Origin: Lignipirellula cremea
GTDB taxonomy: Bacteria; Planctomycetota; Planctomycetia; Pirellulales; Pirellulaceae
Reading direction: 5' to 3'
Length of the DNA stretch: 64,000 nt
Assembly (NCBI RefSeq): GCF_007751035.1
Contig: NZ_CP036433.1
Coordinates: forward strand, 6,181,001-6,245,000
The notes below the pieces were generated by a model. The model had not been told where the DNA came from. It ran no database searches and saw nothing but the letters and a program-made list of their open reading frames with translations. Below, one piece after another: positions 51,742-59,849 of this stretch; position 1 is the stretch's first letter; each line of letters opens with the position of its first letter. The position numbers and the translations under genes were made by a program.

Positions 51742-52542
51742 TTAACTGGCTTTGTTGCGACATACGGAAAACAGGGAGCCTGCCAGGTCGGGATATTCGA
51801 GCCCCATTTTGTACAGGCCTTCGAGCTGGGGATCGCCTAGAATTCCTGTCTCGATCATTTTGTCCATTTGAAAGTCCGCGAGCAGTTTTAACAGCAGACC
51901 GCCTTGCGACACCTGGACCAGGCCGGCACGATCCATATCAAGATTGAGCAGGGTGCGATCGTAGACCCGGCGATGTCCGTGGTTGATATCATTCGGCGTC
52001 AAGGCATAAAGCGAATCCAGCAATCCCATATGCCGGGCCAGCTGCCGGGAAAGGGCCCTGGCGTTGGGCACGACCACAAAGAGCAGGCCCTTCTCACTCA
52101 GCAGACTTCCTGCCTTTTTCAGCAAGCCGACCGCATCGTTGACGTGTTCAAGCACAAAGGTCGCAAAGATGTAGTCGAAGGTTCTTGCCGGTTCATATTC
52201 TTCGAACAAGGAATAAGTGAATTCCACCTTTGAGGGTACGCGTTCCTTCGCCATGTCGATAAACACCTGCGAACCGTCGACCACTTCCAGACTTGACACC
52301 AGCGGGGCCAGGAGAGATGTCATAAAGCCGTCGCAGCATCCGAATTCCAGCGCACTCCCGCCGGGATGGATAAACGGGGAAAACGCCCTGACTGCGAGCG
52401 TCTTGATCAGCCGGTCCTGGGGACTGTCGCTGGTGACATAGGTTTTGGTGACGCTATCGAGAAGGTTCATTTCACTTTGGGAATCGCTTTGCGAATCGTT
52501 CATATCCGGCTCCGTTCGTGAGTATTGCTGGTTAATCGCCAC
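51742..52542 (-). CDS. class I SAM-dependent methyltransferase
   Basis: 266 residues. Motif I is SALEFGCCDGFMTSLLAPLV (E-F-G-C-C-D-G-F instead of the usual E-x-G-x-G-x-G). Motif II acidic is LEVVDGSQVF, and the FDYIFATFVLEHVNDAVGLLKKAGSLL segment with LLFVVVPN follows the normal order. The methyl acceptor is unknown. It lies 31 bp downstream of an ATP-grasp/HAD fusion gene on the same strand, implying a joint pathway such as small-molecule or glycan modification. Internal starts at MNDSQSDS (52503) or MNLLDS are also possible. Confidence 0.85.
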   Translation of the reverse strand: MAINQQYSRTEPDMNDSQSDSQSEMNLLDSVTKTYVTSDSPQDRLIKTLAVRAFSPFIHPGGSALEFGCCDGFMTSLLAPLVSSLEVVDGSQVFIDMAKERVPSKVEFTYSLFEEYEPARTFDYIFATFVLEHVNDAVGLLKKAGSLLSEKGLLFVVVPNARALSRQLARHMGLLDSLYALTPNDINHGHRRVYDRTLLNLDMDRAGLVQVSQGGLLLKLLADFQMDKMIETGILGDPQLEGLYKMGLEYPDLAGSLFSVCRNKAS

Positions 52543-52573
52543 GCAGGATCCCTGACAGGGAACGCCCCCGCGT

Positions 52574-53830
52574 TTAGTCCATCATTAGCGCTTCGACTGC
52601 GTCCACCGAAAACACGGGGATGCCCTTTTTGGCGACGTCTTGCCTTTCCGCGAAGGAGTCGTCAATGAAGATGGAGTCGTCTTTCACGAAGTCGGCCTTG
52701 GAGCAATCGGTTCCGATCTGACGCACCTCATCAAACAGGTCGCGAATCCTTAACCGGGCAAGCTCCTCGACCAGGGGACCTTGCGAGTGGCGGGAAAGTA
52801 AATGGATCTGCTTTTTCTGATTGATCGCCTGTATCAGGAACTTGACGACGCTGGGATTCACCATACCGTCCATGCAAACGCAATCATCGAAGTCAATGTA
52901 GACATGGCTGTATTCGATGTTCAGCTTGTACCTGCTTGACCAGGACCGGTCCATTTCCGCATCGAAATCATTGCAATGGATTTTTACTGACAGATGCAAA
53001 TGGTTGTAGTAGCTCAGGACCGGCAAGTTCACTCCCTGAACACGACAGAGCCCCGAAGACCCGCCAATCCGGGGCGCAATCTCCATGAGGGTCAGAACGC
53101 CTGTCGCAGATCGCTTTACTTGAAAGAACCAGGCGCCGTTCAGTTCGATGCGTTCGTTGATTGCCCTGGCCATGTCCGTAAACTCGTCCGCCTGGACGCG
53201 GATAGTGCCGACGCTGATTCCATTGAGAATTCGGCTGCGACGACGCGGCCCCACGAATCGGAGTTCTCGATTTTCATCCGTGAAGCAGTCAACCGTATAT
53301 TCCTCCCCAGGAAGATACTCCAGGATCAAGAGACTGGGATCTTTCTCCAGGTAGAAGTCCAGGTCGCTACGGCGACGGGCGATAAAGGTTCCCTTGGATC
53401 CTTGCCCTGCATCAGGCTTGAGAAAAACGGGAAAGGGCGCATTGTCCCTGGTGTAAACAACAGGGACGGGAAGTATGCCTTGGAAATGCTGGTAGGTTCT
53501 TCCTTTGGACCGGCAAAGGAAGCAGGCTTCGTAAGCCGATCCAATGACTTCGCAACGCAGTTGCGCCCGATGCCGGGTGAGTTCAAAGATCACGCTATCA
53601 TGGGCGGGAAAGATACAACGAATCTGTTCCTGCTCCACAAGGAGATTCATCTTGTCGACAAAATCTTCGTCGCGGACATCGGGAAAGTCTTCCCGATAAT
53701 TCGGAAACGCAAAACGGCCGTGATCGGGAACCGAAGAACCGCCGATTAATCTGACGCCTTTGACGCCAACAAAAGCTCGACTGATCTCCAGGCCTATTTC
53801 GGAACCGCACGGGAAAACGAGGATGTTCAT
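52574..53830 (-). CDS. ATP-grasp ligase fused to a HAD-like phosphatase domain
   Basis: 418 residues. The first ~300 form an ATP-grasp enzyme: MNILVFPCGSEIGLEISRAF as the pre-grasp, FPVFLKPDAGQGSKGTFIARR as the nucleotide loop, ILEYLPGEEYTVDCF as the hinge and ESVQ-like FFQVKRS, then LMEIAPRIGGSSGL as the metal-binding end (carbamoyl-phosphate-synthase type). The last ~110 form a HAD-like domain: VYIDFDDCVCMDG (D-x-D-D), IHLLSRHSQGPLVEEL and SIFIDDSFAERQDVA. The ATP-grasp part should join a carboxylate to an amine, and the HAD part may act on a phosphorylated intermediate. It is coupled to the methyltransferase gene downstream. Confidence 0.85.
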   Translation of the reverse strand: MNILVFPCGSEIGLEISRAFVGVKGVRLIGGSSVPDHGRFAFPNYREDFPDVRDEDFVDKMNLLVEQEQIRCIFPAHDSVIFELTRHRAQLRCEVIGSAYEACFLCRSKGRTYQHFQGILPVPVVYTRDNAPFPVFLKPDAGQGSKGTFIARRRSDLDFYLEKDPSLLILEYLPGEEYTVDCFTDENRELRFVGPRRRSRILNGISVGTIRVQADEFTDMARAINERIELNGAWFFQVKRSATGVLTLMEIAPRIGGSSGLCRVQGVNLPVLSYYNHLHLSVKIHCNDFDAEMDRSWSSRYKLNIEYSHVYIDFDDCVCMDGMVNPSVVKFLIQAINQKKQIHLLSRHSQGPLVEELARLRIRDLFDEVRQIGTDCSKADFVKDDSIFIDDSFAERQDVAKKGIPVFSVDAVEALMMD

Positions 53831-54412
53831 GATTTCACTCTGGGCCTGAAAGCGTCGGCATTCGTGTCGCTGCGTTTAAAGGCGTTGAGGCTGCTGTTCC
53901 CGGCGAAGATCTCGTTCGAACTTACCGTGCAGGGAAAGGCTCGGCAAGGCAAAGCGAAACCGCCTGCGCGCGAACCAGGCCAACTTCGCGAACTCGAAAA
54001 CCACCGAAGCGGAAGTGTTGAGAAAGCGAGAAAAAGCATCCCTGCGGACAAGCTAACGCGGTCGTCAACCGCCTGCAACGGGCATGATTTCGCACCGCGG
54101 CCGAGTGTCCTGCGGGAAGCCTTGCGCGCGCCTGTCGAATGACTCAAGGTCGCCGTATTTTTCGGACGAGCCGGAGGAGCAGGGGCGTATATGAAATTTT
54201 GACGTCCCGACGCGAATTCATGAAATCCTCATCTACCCTCACCTCCCTTCCCGGTATCGGAGGCGCCCTTCAGGGTCCGGAACCCTGCAACGCGGTACGC
54301 TGCCTCACTCCGCGATCCGGCAAGGGGACGGATTTCTGGCCACCGGCGGTAGCGGGGTTTTTGCTGGGTTCATCTGCACCCGCGTGCATACCGCCGGGCG
54401 GGGCGTGATGGG
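53831..54412. other. intergenic region without recognisable gene
   Basis: About 580 bases. The frames here are short and low-complexity (Lys/Arg/Ala-rich). Upstream of the ATP-grasp gene should be its promoter; no -35/-10 pair stood out. Nothing resembling a transposase, integrase or RNA was found. Confidence 0.5.
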
Positions 54413-55504
54413 TCAGACATTGAACAGGAAGTGGCAGATGTCGCCGTCCTGCATGATGTACTTTTTCCCTTCGACGCGCAACTTGCCAGCCTGGCGAATC
54501 TCTTTTTCCGTTTTATAAGTTTCCAGGTCGGATAGCGTGTAGACTTCGCAGCGAATGAAACCGCGTTCGAAGTCGCTGTGGATGACCCCGGCAGCCTGCG
54601 GCGCGGTGGCGCCTTTGGGGATGGTCCAGGCGCGGACTTCTTTTTCGCCGGCGGTAAAATAGCTTTCCAGACCGAGGGCCTGGTAGGCTCCCCGGGCGAT
54701 CTGATGCAGGGCCGGTTCTTTCAGCCCGACTTCGGCCAGCATCTCGACCCGATCGGCTTCGTCCAGTTCGGCCAGTTCTGCTTCGAGCTTCGCGCACACG
54801 CAGACGACATTGGCGCCCGCACGCTCGGCTTGTTCGCGCACCTTGAGAACCAGCGGATCGGTTCCGTCGAGATCGTTTTCGCTGACGTTGGCCACATAGA
54901 GCACCGGCTTGGCCGACATGAGACCGTAGCTGGAAATCGCGGCGGCCTCGGCTTCAGGCAACTGCATCGTGCGCAGCGGCTCGTCCTTGGCAAGGTGCTC
55001 CATGCATTTCTCGATCACGGCGACGCGGATCTTTGCGTCTTTATCGCCGGTGCGGGCGGTTCGCTGCGCTTTGGACAGGGCGTTTTCCAGCGTTTCAATA
55101 TCCGCCAGCATCAGCTCCGTTTCGATCGTATCCATGTCGGCGATCGGATCGACTGTGCCGGAAACGTGGATTACGTCGGGGTCTTTGAAGCAGCGGACCA
55201 CCTGCACGATCGCGTCGACCTGGCGGATGTGGCTGAGGAACTTGTTCCCCAGCCCTTCGCCTTCGCTGGCCCCTTTGACGATGCCGGCGATATCGACGAG
55301 CTTCAGCACGGCCGGAATGATTTTCTGCGGCACGATGAATTTCGTGATCCGCTCCAGGCGATCGTCGGGCACGCAAACGATGCCTTCATTGGGCTCAATC
55401 GTGCAAAACGGATAGTTCTCGCTCTGGGCGGACTGGGAACAGGTCAGAGCGTTAAAAAGGGTGCTCTTGCCAACGTTAGGCAACCCAACGATACCGGCTT
55501 CCAT
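54413..55504 (-). CDS. ychF: ribosome-binding ATPase YchF
   Basis: 363 residues from [20 protein letters not shown] (55504). The P-loop is GLPNVGKST. Switch regions are [11 protein letters not shown] and [22 protein letters not shown], characteristic of the Obg-like YchF/OLA1 group that prefers ATP. The middle coiled domain and C-terminal TGS domain ([35 protein letters not shown]) are complete, and the end is [13 protein letters not shown]. It is a highly conserved cytoplasmic factor linked to ribosomes and stress. The frame extends upstream to 55675, but homologues begin at the MEAGIVG methionine. Confidence 0.97.
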   Translation of the reverse strand: MEAGIVGLPNVGKSTLFNALTCSQSAQSENYPFCTIEPNEGIVCVPDDRLERITKFIVPQKIIPAVLKLVDIAGIVKGASEGEGLGNKFLSHIRQVDAIVQVVRCFKDPDVIHVSGTVDPIADMDTIETELMLADIETLENALSKAQRTARTGDKDAKIRVAVIEKCMEHLAKDEPLRTMQLPEAEAAAISSYGLMSAKPVLYVANVSENDLDGTDPLVLKVREQAERAGANVVCVCAKLEAELAELDEADRVEMLAEVGLKEPALHQIARGAYQALGLESYFTAGEKEVRAWTIPKGATAPQAAGVIHSDFERGFIRCEVYTLSDLETYKTEKEIRQAGKLRVEGKKYIMQDGDICHFLFNV

Positions 55505-55792
55505 AGCAGTACTGAATTCGTCTGGAGGGAGGATGCAAAAACTCCCTGAAATGGTACCAGCCAAGGCGTTCCGGACGAAGGTGGCATCCCCAGGCGGGGG
55601 CCATCCGGCGGCGTTTTTTCTTCGCGGTCCGTCTGGCTCCTGCACCGCCAGCCGCCGGTCCGGAGCCGGACGCATTGGGAGCGGTTTGTCGTAACTTATT
55701 CAAGCAGAATGGCTTGCGAATTCTCCTCGGCGACGGCAAGGCAGAACGGGCAGGCTGGAAAGAATGGGACAAGGCGGCGGGCGACCGCGATC

Positions 55793-57199
55793 TCAGCCTC
55801 GCTGTTTTCGCAGGCAGCAGACTTTGTACTTCTTTCCGCTGCCGCAAGGACAGAGGCTGTTTCTGCCGACCTTCTGCACGCTCCCCAGCCGGGAGGCAGC
55901 AGGCGGAGACGCGGGCGGCAGGACCGCCGGTTTGGCCGGGGGCGCCTTGGGCCTTTTCTTCCCGGAAAGTTTTTCGATGGCGAAACGCAGCAGCTCTGCG
56001 GGATCTCCTTCGAGTTCCGCGACCCATTTCTGGTGTGCTGCCTTTTGGGCTTCTTCCGCGGCCCGCCACGCGTCGAGTTCCGGAAACTGCTCGTCCATAA
56101 TGATGCAGGATTCGATCAGGTCAATCCGCAGCTCGCTTTCCATGAACCCCAGCTCCTCGTGCAGGAGCATTTGCCGTGCAATCTCGATTCCTTCAGGATC
56201 AAAGTGGGCCAACAGGCACTGGGCGAGCTTTGGCCGAATGTAATCATCGTTTACCCCTGGCAACAACTGCAGGCATTTTTCGACGGCAAGATCCGTGTGG
56301 ACGCATCCCAACGGCGTAGACCCGTAAAGACGAAAATGGTCAGGCGCCTCGGTCCAGGCGGCAGCAATCGCTTCCAGCACGGCCGGCGTCCCTATCCGGC
56401 TGAGCGACTCTGCACATCCCTCGTTGAGCATGTCGTCGATGTCTCCACGCAGCTTCGCAATCAGCAACGGAACTGCGGACTCTAGCCGAAGCCTGCCGGC
56501 TAACTCCACGGCCATAGGTTCCATCCATATCATCGGATCGGATACCAGGCTGGCGGTTTGCACTTGCAGCAGCGACAGAACCTTTTCTTCACACGCGTTA
56601 CCAAAGCGAGCGAGGGCTTCGACGATCTGTCTGCTGCGATTCAAATTAAACTGTTGCATGGTGCTCGCGTCTTTGCCTTCCTCACAAAGCTTCTCCAGCT
56701 CTTGCCAGCACCTCGCTTCGTCCCAGGAAAGCATCTCCAAGCGCTCGGATATCTTTGTGTTTATCTCAGGCGGCAGCCCAGTATCGAAGAGCGAGGACGC
56801 CATGGGCGACAAAAGAGAAGCGTCCGCCGTCGCCAGGACTTCCCTCAGGGAGCGCGCATAATCCTTGGTCTGCTCGATTTGTTCGTCTCGCAATTCGCCA
56901 ACAATCCAGTCGATCGTTTCTTTCGTCTGGGGCAGCTTTCGCGACCAGAAAATCAAGAGGTCCGAGGGGTCCCGGCCATAGGTCTCCACCGACCTGATCA
57001 CCAGTGGCATGATCGAGGCGTCGGTCGAAAACGATTCGGAAAAGTAGCGGATCGCCCTTTGCCGAATCGGCGGGTCCGGATGAAGGATGGCCTCTTTGAT
57101 TTTGCTTTCAGCTAAACGCACGGTGGCGGCTCTCTCGGTGGGGGATGGTTCTGTCGGTTTCCGTTGTCGCCCGCCGGGTTGCGGTCGCCCAAGGGCCAT
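55793..57199 (-). CDS. HEAT-like repeat protein with C-terminal SEC-C motif
   Basis: About 468 residues from MALGRPQPGG (57199); the frame is open to 57268 with other Met at 57238. The body is a helical HEAT/ARM-like solenoid (KIKEAILHPDPPIRQRAIRYFSESF, MAVELAGRLRLESAVPLLIAKLRGDIDDMLNEGCAESLSRIG). A Lys/Pro/Ala linker leads to a terminal SEC-C zinc motif (VGRNSLCPCGSGKKYKVCC). HEAT plus SEC-C proteins are frequent in planctomycetes, and their job is unknown. It is transcribed divergently from the ArsR gene, with only about 90 bases between starts. Confidence 0.83.
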   Translation of the reverse strand: MALGRPQPGGRQRKPTEPSPTERAATVRLAESKIKEAILHPDPPIRQRAIRYFSESFSTDASIMPLVIRSVETYGRDPSDLLIFWSRKLPQTKETIDWIVGELRDEQIEQTKDYARSLREVLATADASLLSPMASSLFDTGLPPEINTKISERLEMLSWDEARCWQELEKLCEEGKDASTMQQFNLNRSRQIVEALARFGNACEEKVLSLLQVQTASLVSDPMIWMEPMAVELAGRLRLESAVPLLIAKLRGDIDDMLNEGCAESLSRIGTPAVLEAIAAAWTEAPDHFRLYGSTPLGCVHTDLAVEKCLQLLPGVNDDYIRPKLAQCLLAHFDPEGIEIARQMLLHEELGFMESELRIDLIESCIIMDEQFPELDAWRAAEEAQKAAHQKWVAELEGDPAELLRFAIEKLSGKKRPKAPPAKPAVLPPASPPAASRLGSVQKVGRNSLCPCGSGKKYKVCCLRKQRG

Positions 57200-57253
57200 T
57201 TTACCGATTGCTCGCCAAGCCGACAGGAGGAAAGCCATCGCCCTGGACGGCTC

Positions 57254-57289
57254 TTGACGCGTAAGCATTTACTTACGTATATTGACCGC
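57254..57289 (+). promoter_or_regulatory. ArsR-gene promoter with operator in the spacer, apparently leaderless
   Basis: TTGACG (57254-57259) and TATATT (57278-57283) are spaced by 18 bases. The spacer contains the perfect inverted repeat GTAAGCATTTACTTAC (57261-57276; GTAAG-N6-CTTAC). The ATG of the repressor is at 57290, only 7 bases after the -10 box, so the expected start site falls at or next to the A of ATG. This fits autorepression by a winged-helix repressor and a leaderless mRNA. Confidence 0.78.
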
Positions 57290-57619
57290 ATGGTAACGAC
57301 TCGTGATTCAGAACCCGATGTCTTCAGGGCGATCAGCCATCCGGTGCGGCGCCAGATGCTGGACCTGCTTGCCGAAACGGACCGCTCGGTCAATTCGGTG
57401 GCCAGCCATTTCCAGATGAGCCGGCCGGCCGTCTCCCAGCATTTACGCATCCTTCTCGATGCGGGCCTGGTGACCGAGCAGCGGCACGGCCGGGAACGCC
57501 GTTATCACTTTGTGCCCGAACAACTCGGTCCAGTCTGGGACTGGATCGCCCGCTACCAGACCTTCTGGGAGGAGCGGGTCGCACGCCTGGAAAAACTGCT
57601 GGACAAAATGGACCCATGA
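57290..57619 (+). CDS. ArsR-family winged-helix repressor
   Basis: 109 residues (MVTTRDSEPDVFRAISHPVRRQMLDLLAE). The ArsR/SmtB winged helix covers residues ~10-80. The recognition helix is VASHFQMSRPAVSQHLRILLDAGLV and the wing is EQRHGRERRYHFV. No metal-binding CxC or terminal His/Asp site is evident. It belongs to the group paired with DoxX/SRPBCC genes, not to arsenic sensors. Its stop overlaps the start of the broken doxX-like gene (ATGA). It probably represses its own operon through the inverted repeat at 57261-57276. Confidence 0.92.
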   Translation: MVTTRDSEPDVFRAISHPVRRQMLDLLAETDRSVNSVASHFQMSRPAVSQHLRILLDAGLVTEQRHGRERRYHFVPEQLGPVWDWIARYQTFWEERVARLEKLLDKMDP

Positions 57620-58057
57620 CCTCCAACGACAAAACGCCGTCCTCCCAGACGGAAACCCTTGGGAACTGGGGAAGAATAACTTCGGCTCACAGGAGTAGAA
57701 CCGCCCGACGCTAGCGCGTTCGGCTCACTATACAAAAACCGAAGCGCCGTGTGGAAGTTCGCCAATACGGCCGAGCAAACGATGCCGTCGCTGAAAGCGA
57801 TTCCAGGCATCGTCTGGCAGGGGATGGGCGTGCTGGAGATCCTGGTCAGCGTTTGCCTGATCGCGCCGGCCTTTTACAAACCGCTGGCGTTTCTGGTTCC
57901 CGTCGCAGCCGTTTGCATCGTGGTGGAGATGCTCGCCTTTTGCGGGCTACACTTCCAGGCCGGCGACACCGAGCCCGGCCCCGTCATCTACTGGCTGGTC
58001 GTCGCCGCCCTGTGCGGGTTTCTGGCGTACGGCCGGTTTGTATTGCGGCCGCTGTAG
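57616..58057 (+). pseudogene. doxX-like membrane gene disrupted by the palindromic element
   Basis: The ATG at 57616 overlaps the ArsR stop by 4 bp and encodes MTSNDKTPSSQTETLG. Then comes the palindromic element (57662-57744) and an early stop. Right after the element, in another frame, the gene resumes as AVWKFANTAEQTMPSLKAIPG and GVLEILVSVCLIAPAFYKPL, with further membrane helices to 58057. This is the DoxX pattern lacking only its first membrane helix. The piece from 57749 could be translated from GTG, but would miss that helix. Confidence 0.75.
57662..57744. repeat. 83-bp copy of the palindromic element inside doxX
   Basis: Identical over 83 bases to 28290-28372. It lacks the last ~19 bases (right outer arm) of the intact element. 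It replaces roughly the first membrane helix of the DoxX-type gene, so its arrival caused an insertion plus deletion. Confidence 0.95.
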
Positions 58058-58170
58058 ATCATTCTTTCGCTTTGCGTACGTCGTTGCCCCCGCGCGGCGG
58101 ATTTGTCTGGCGGTTAGGATACGGTCTGCTGGACAAGTATTCGAACGGCAAGAATCGGTGGCAAGCACTT

Positions 58171-59691
58171 ATGGATCATCGCCTGCTGGACTATCTGCAG
58201 AGAATCCTCAACGCCCGGGTGTACGATGTGGCGGTCGAGTCGACTCTTGAACGGGCCGAGAAACTGTCGGCGCGGCTGGGGAACCAGATCTGGCTGAAAC
58301 GGGAAGACACACAGCCGGTTCATAGTTTCAAGCTCCGCGGGGCGTACAACAAAATGGTCCGCCTGTCGCCGGCGGAAAGGGACCGGGGAGTAATCTGCGC
58401 CTCGGCTGGCAATCATGCGCAGGGGGTCGCCCTCAGCGCTCGTCGCCTGGACTGCCTGGCCGTGATTGTGATGCCTGTCACCACGCCGCGGCTGAAGTCC
58501 GATGCGGTCCGTGCGCTGGGCGGGCAAGTCATTCTGTACGGCGACAGCTATTCCGACGCCTACGCCCATGCGCGGGAACTGCAGGAACAGCATCAGTATG
58601 TGTTCGTCCATCCATTCGACGATCCCGACGTGATCGCCGGGCAAGGCACCATCGGCATGGAGATCCTGCGGCAACACCAGGCCCCGCTGCATGCCGTGTT
58701 TGTGGCGATCGGCGGCGGCGGGCTGATCTCCGGCGTCGCGGCCTACATCAAGGCGGTCCGTCCCGAAGTGAAAGTGATCGGCGTGCAGATGGCCGATTCC
58801 GACGCCATGATCCAGTCGATCCAGGCCGGCCGGCCCATCACGCTGAACGAAGTCGGGCTCTTCTCCGACGGCACGGCCGTCAAAACGGTCGGCGACGAAA
58901 CGTTCCGGCTGACGCGGGAGCTGGTCGATGACTTTGTCACCGTCGATACCGACGCAGTCTGCGCCGCCATCAAAGACGCCTTTGAAGATACCCGCAGCAT
59001 CCTGGAGCCCGCCGGAGCCATGGGCATCGCCGGCATGAAACAGTACCTGGCGCAGCACAAGCTGCAGGGAGAAAGCCTGGCCGCCATCACCTGCGGGGCG
59101 AATGTCAACTTTGACCGATTGCGGTTTGTGGCCGAACGGGCCGAAGCGGGCGAGGAGCGCGAAGCGTTGCTGGCCGTCACCATTCCCGAGGAACGCGGCA
59201 GTTTCCGGCGACTCTGCCAGACGATCGGCCAGCGAAATGTGACCGAGTTCAGCTATCGCATTTCCGACCTGCAGGAGGCGCACGTCCTGGTTGGACTGGC
59301 TATCAGTGATCGCGGGGACGTTCCGCAAATCCACCAGGCGTTGGCCGAGCAGGGCTTTCCCGCACTGGACCTGGTCGATGATGAGCTCTCGAAGGAACAT
59401 CTGCGTTACATGGTCGGCGGACGCAGCCGGCTCAATGGCAACGAGCGGCTGTACCGCTTTGAATTCCCGGAGCGGCCCGGCGCCCTGATGCGGTTTCTGA
59501 CCAGCATGCACCCGGGCTGGAATATCAGTCTGTTCCACTACCGGAACCAGGGAGCCGACTACGGCCGCATTCTGGTCGGCATCCAGGTGCCTGACGAAGA
59601 ACTGGCCGACTTTCACACCTTTGTTGAGACGCTCGGCTACCGCTGCAGCGATGAAACGGCCAACCCGGTCTACCACCTGTTCCTGCGGTGA
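58171..59691 (+). CDS. ilvA: threonine ammonia-lyase, biosynthetic
   Basis: 506 residues, the length of the long biosynthetic IlvA. The PLP lysine is in QPVHSFKLRGAYN (Lys54). ASAGNHAQGVALSA and the glycine-rich VAIGGGGLISGVAAY bind the cofactor phosphate. The C-terminal ~180 residues hold two ACT-like regulatory domains (LLAVTIPEERGSFRRLCQTIG, YRFEFPERPGALMRFLTSM). It converts threonine to 2-oxobutanoate plus ammonia, the first step to isoleucine, and is normally inhibited by isoleucine through these domains. The start ATG at 58171 matches homologues. It is a monocistronic core gene. Confidence 0.95.
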   Translation: MDHRLLDYLQRILNARVYDVAVESTLERAEKLSARLGNQIWLKREDTQPVHSFKLRGAYNKMVRLSPAERDRGVICASAGNHAQGVALSARRLDCLAVIVMPVTTPRLKSDAVRALGGQVILYGDSYSDAYAHARELQEQHQYVFVHPFDDPDVIAGQGTIGMEILRQHQAPLHAVFVAIGGGGLISGVAAYIKAVRPEVKVIGVQMADSDAMIQSIQAGRPITLNEVGLFSDGTAVKTVGDETFRLTRELVDDFVTVDTDAVCAAIKDAFEDTRSILEPAGAMGIAGMKQYLAQHKLQGESLAAITCGANVNFDRLRFVAERAEAGEEREALLAVTIPEERGSFRRLCQTIGQRNVTEFSYRISDLQEAHVLVGLAISDRGDVPQIHQALAEQGFPALDLVDDELSKEHLRYMVGGRSRLNGNERLYRFEFPERPGALMRFLTSMHPGWNISLFHYRNQGADYGRILVGIQVPDEELADFHTFVETLGYRCSDETANPVYHLFLR

Positions 59692-59849
59692 TCGCCGGTC
59701 GAACACCCAGGCGGCCGGGAGCATGGTTGCTGTTACGTCCTCCCGCAGTCACCTGCATTCAATAAGGAACGTCTTTTCCAATGGCGATGTGCAAAAACGT
59801 CCCGGAGCGTTTAGAATAAAGCGTTTGGTTCCCGCCGTGAGAGACGCCC

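Noticed and set aside
51359-51763. 134-codon minus-strand ORF with hydrophobic stretches
   Set aside because: It runs across the 51604-51656 palindrome, overlaps the methyltransferase end and has no family resemblance or ribosome site; too weak to call.
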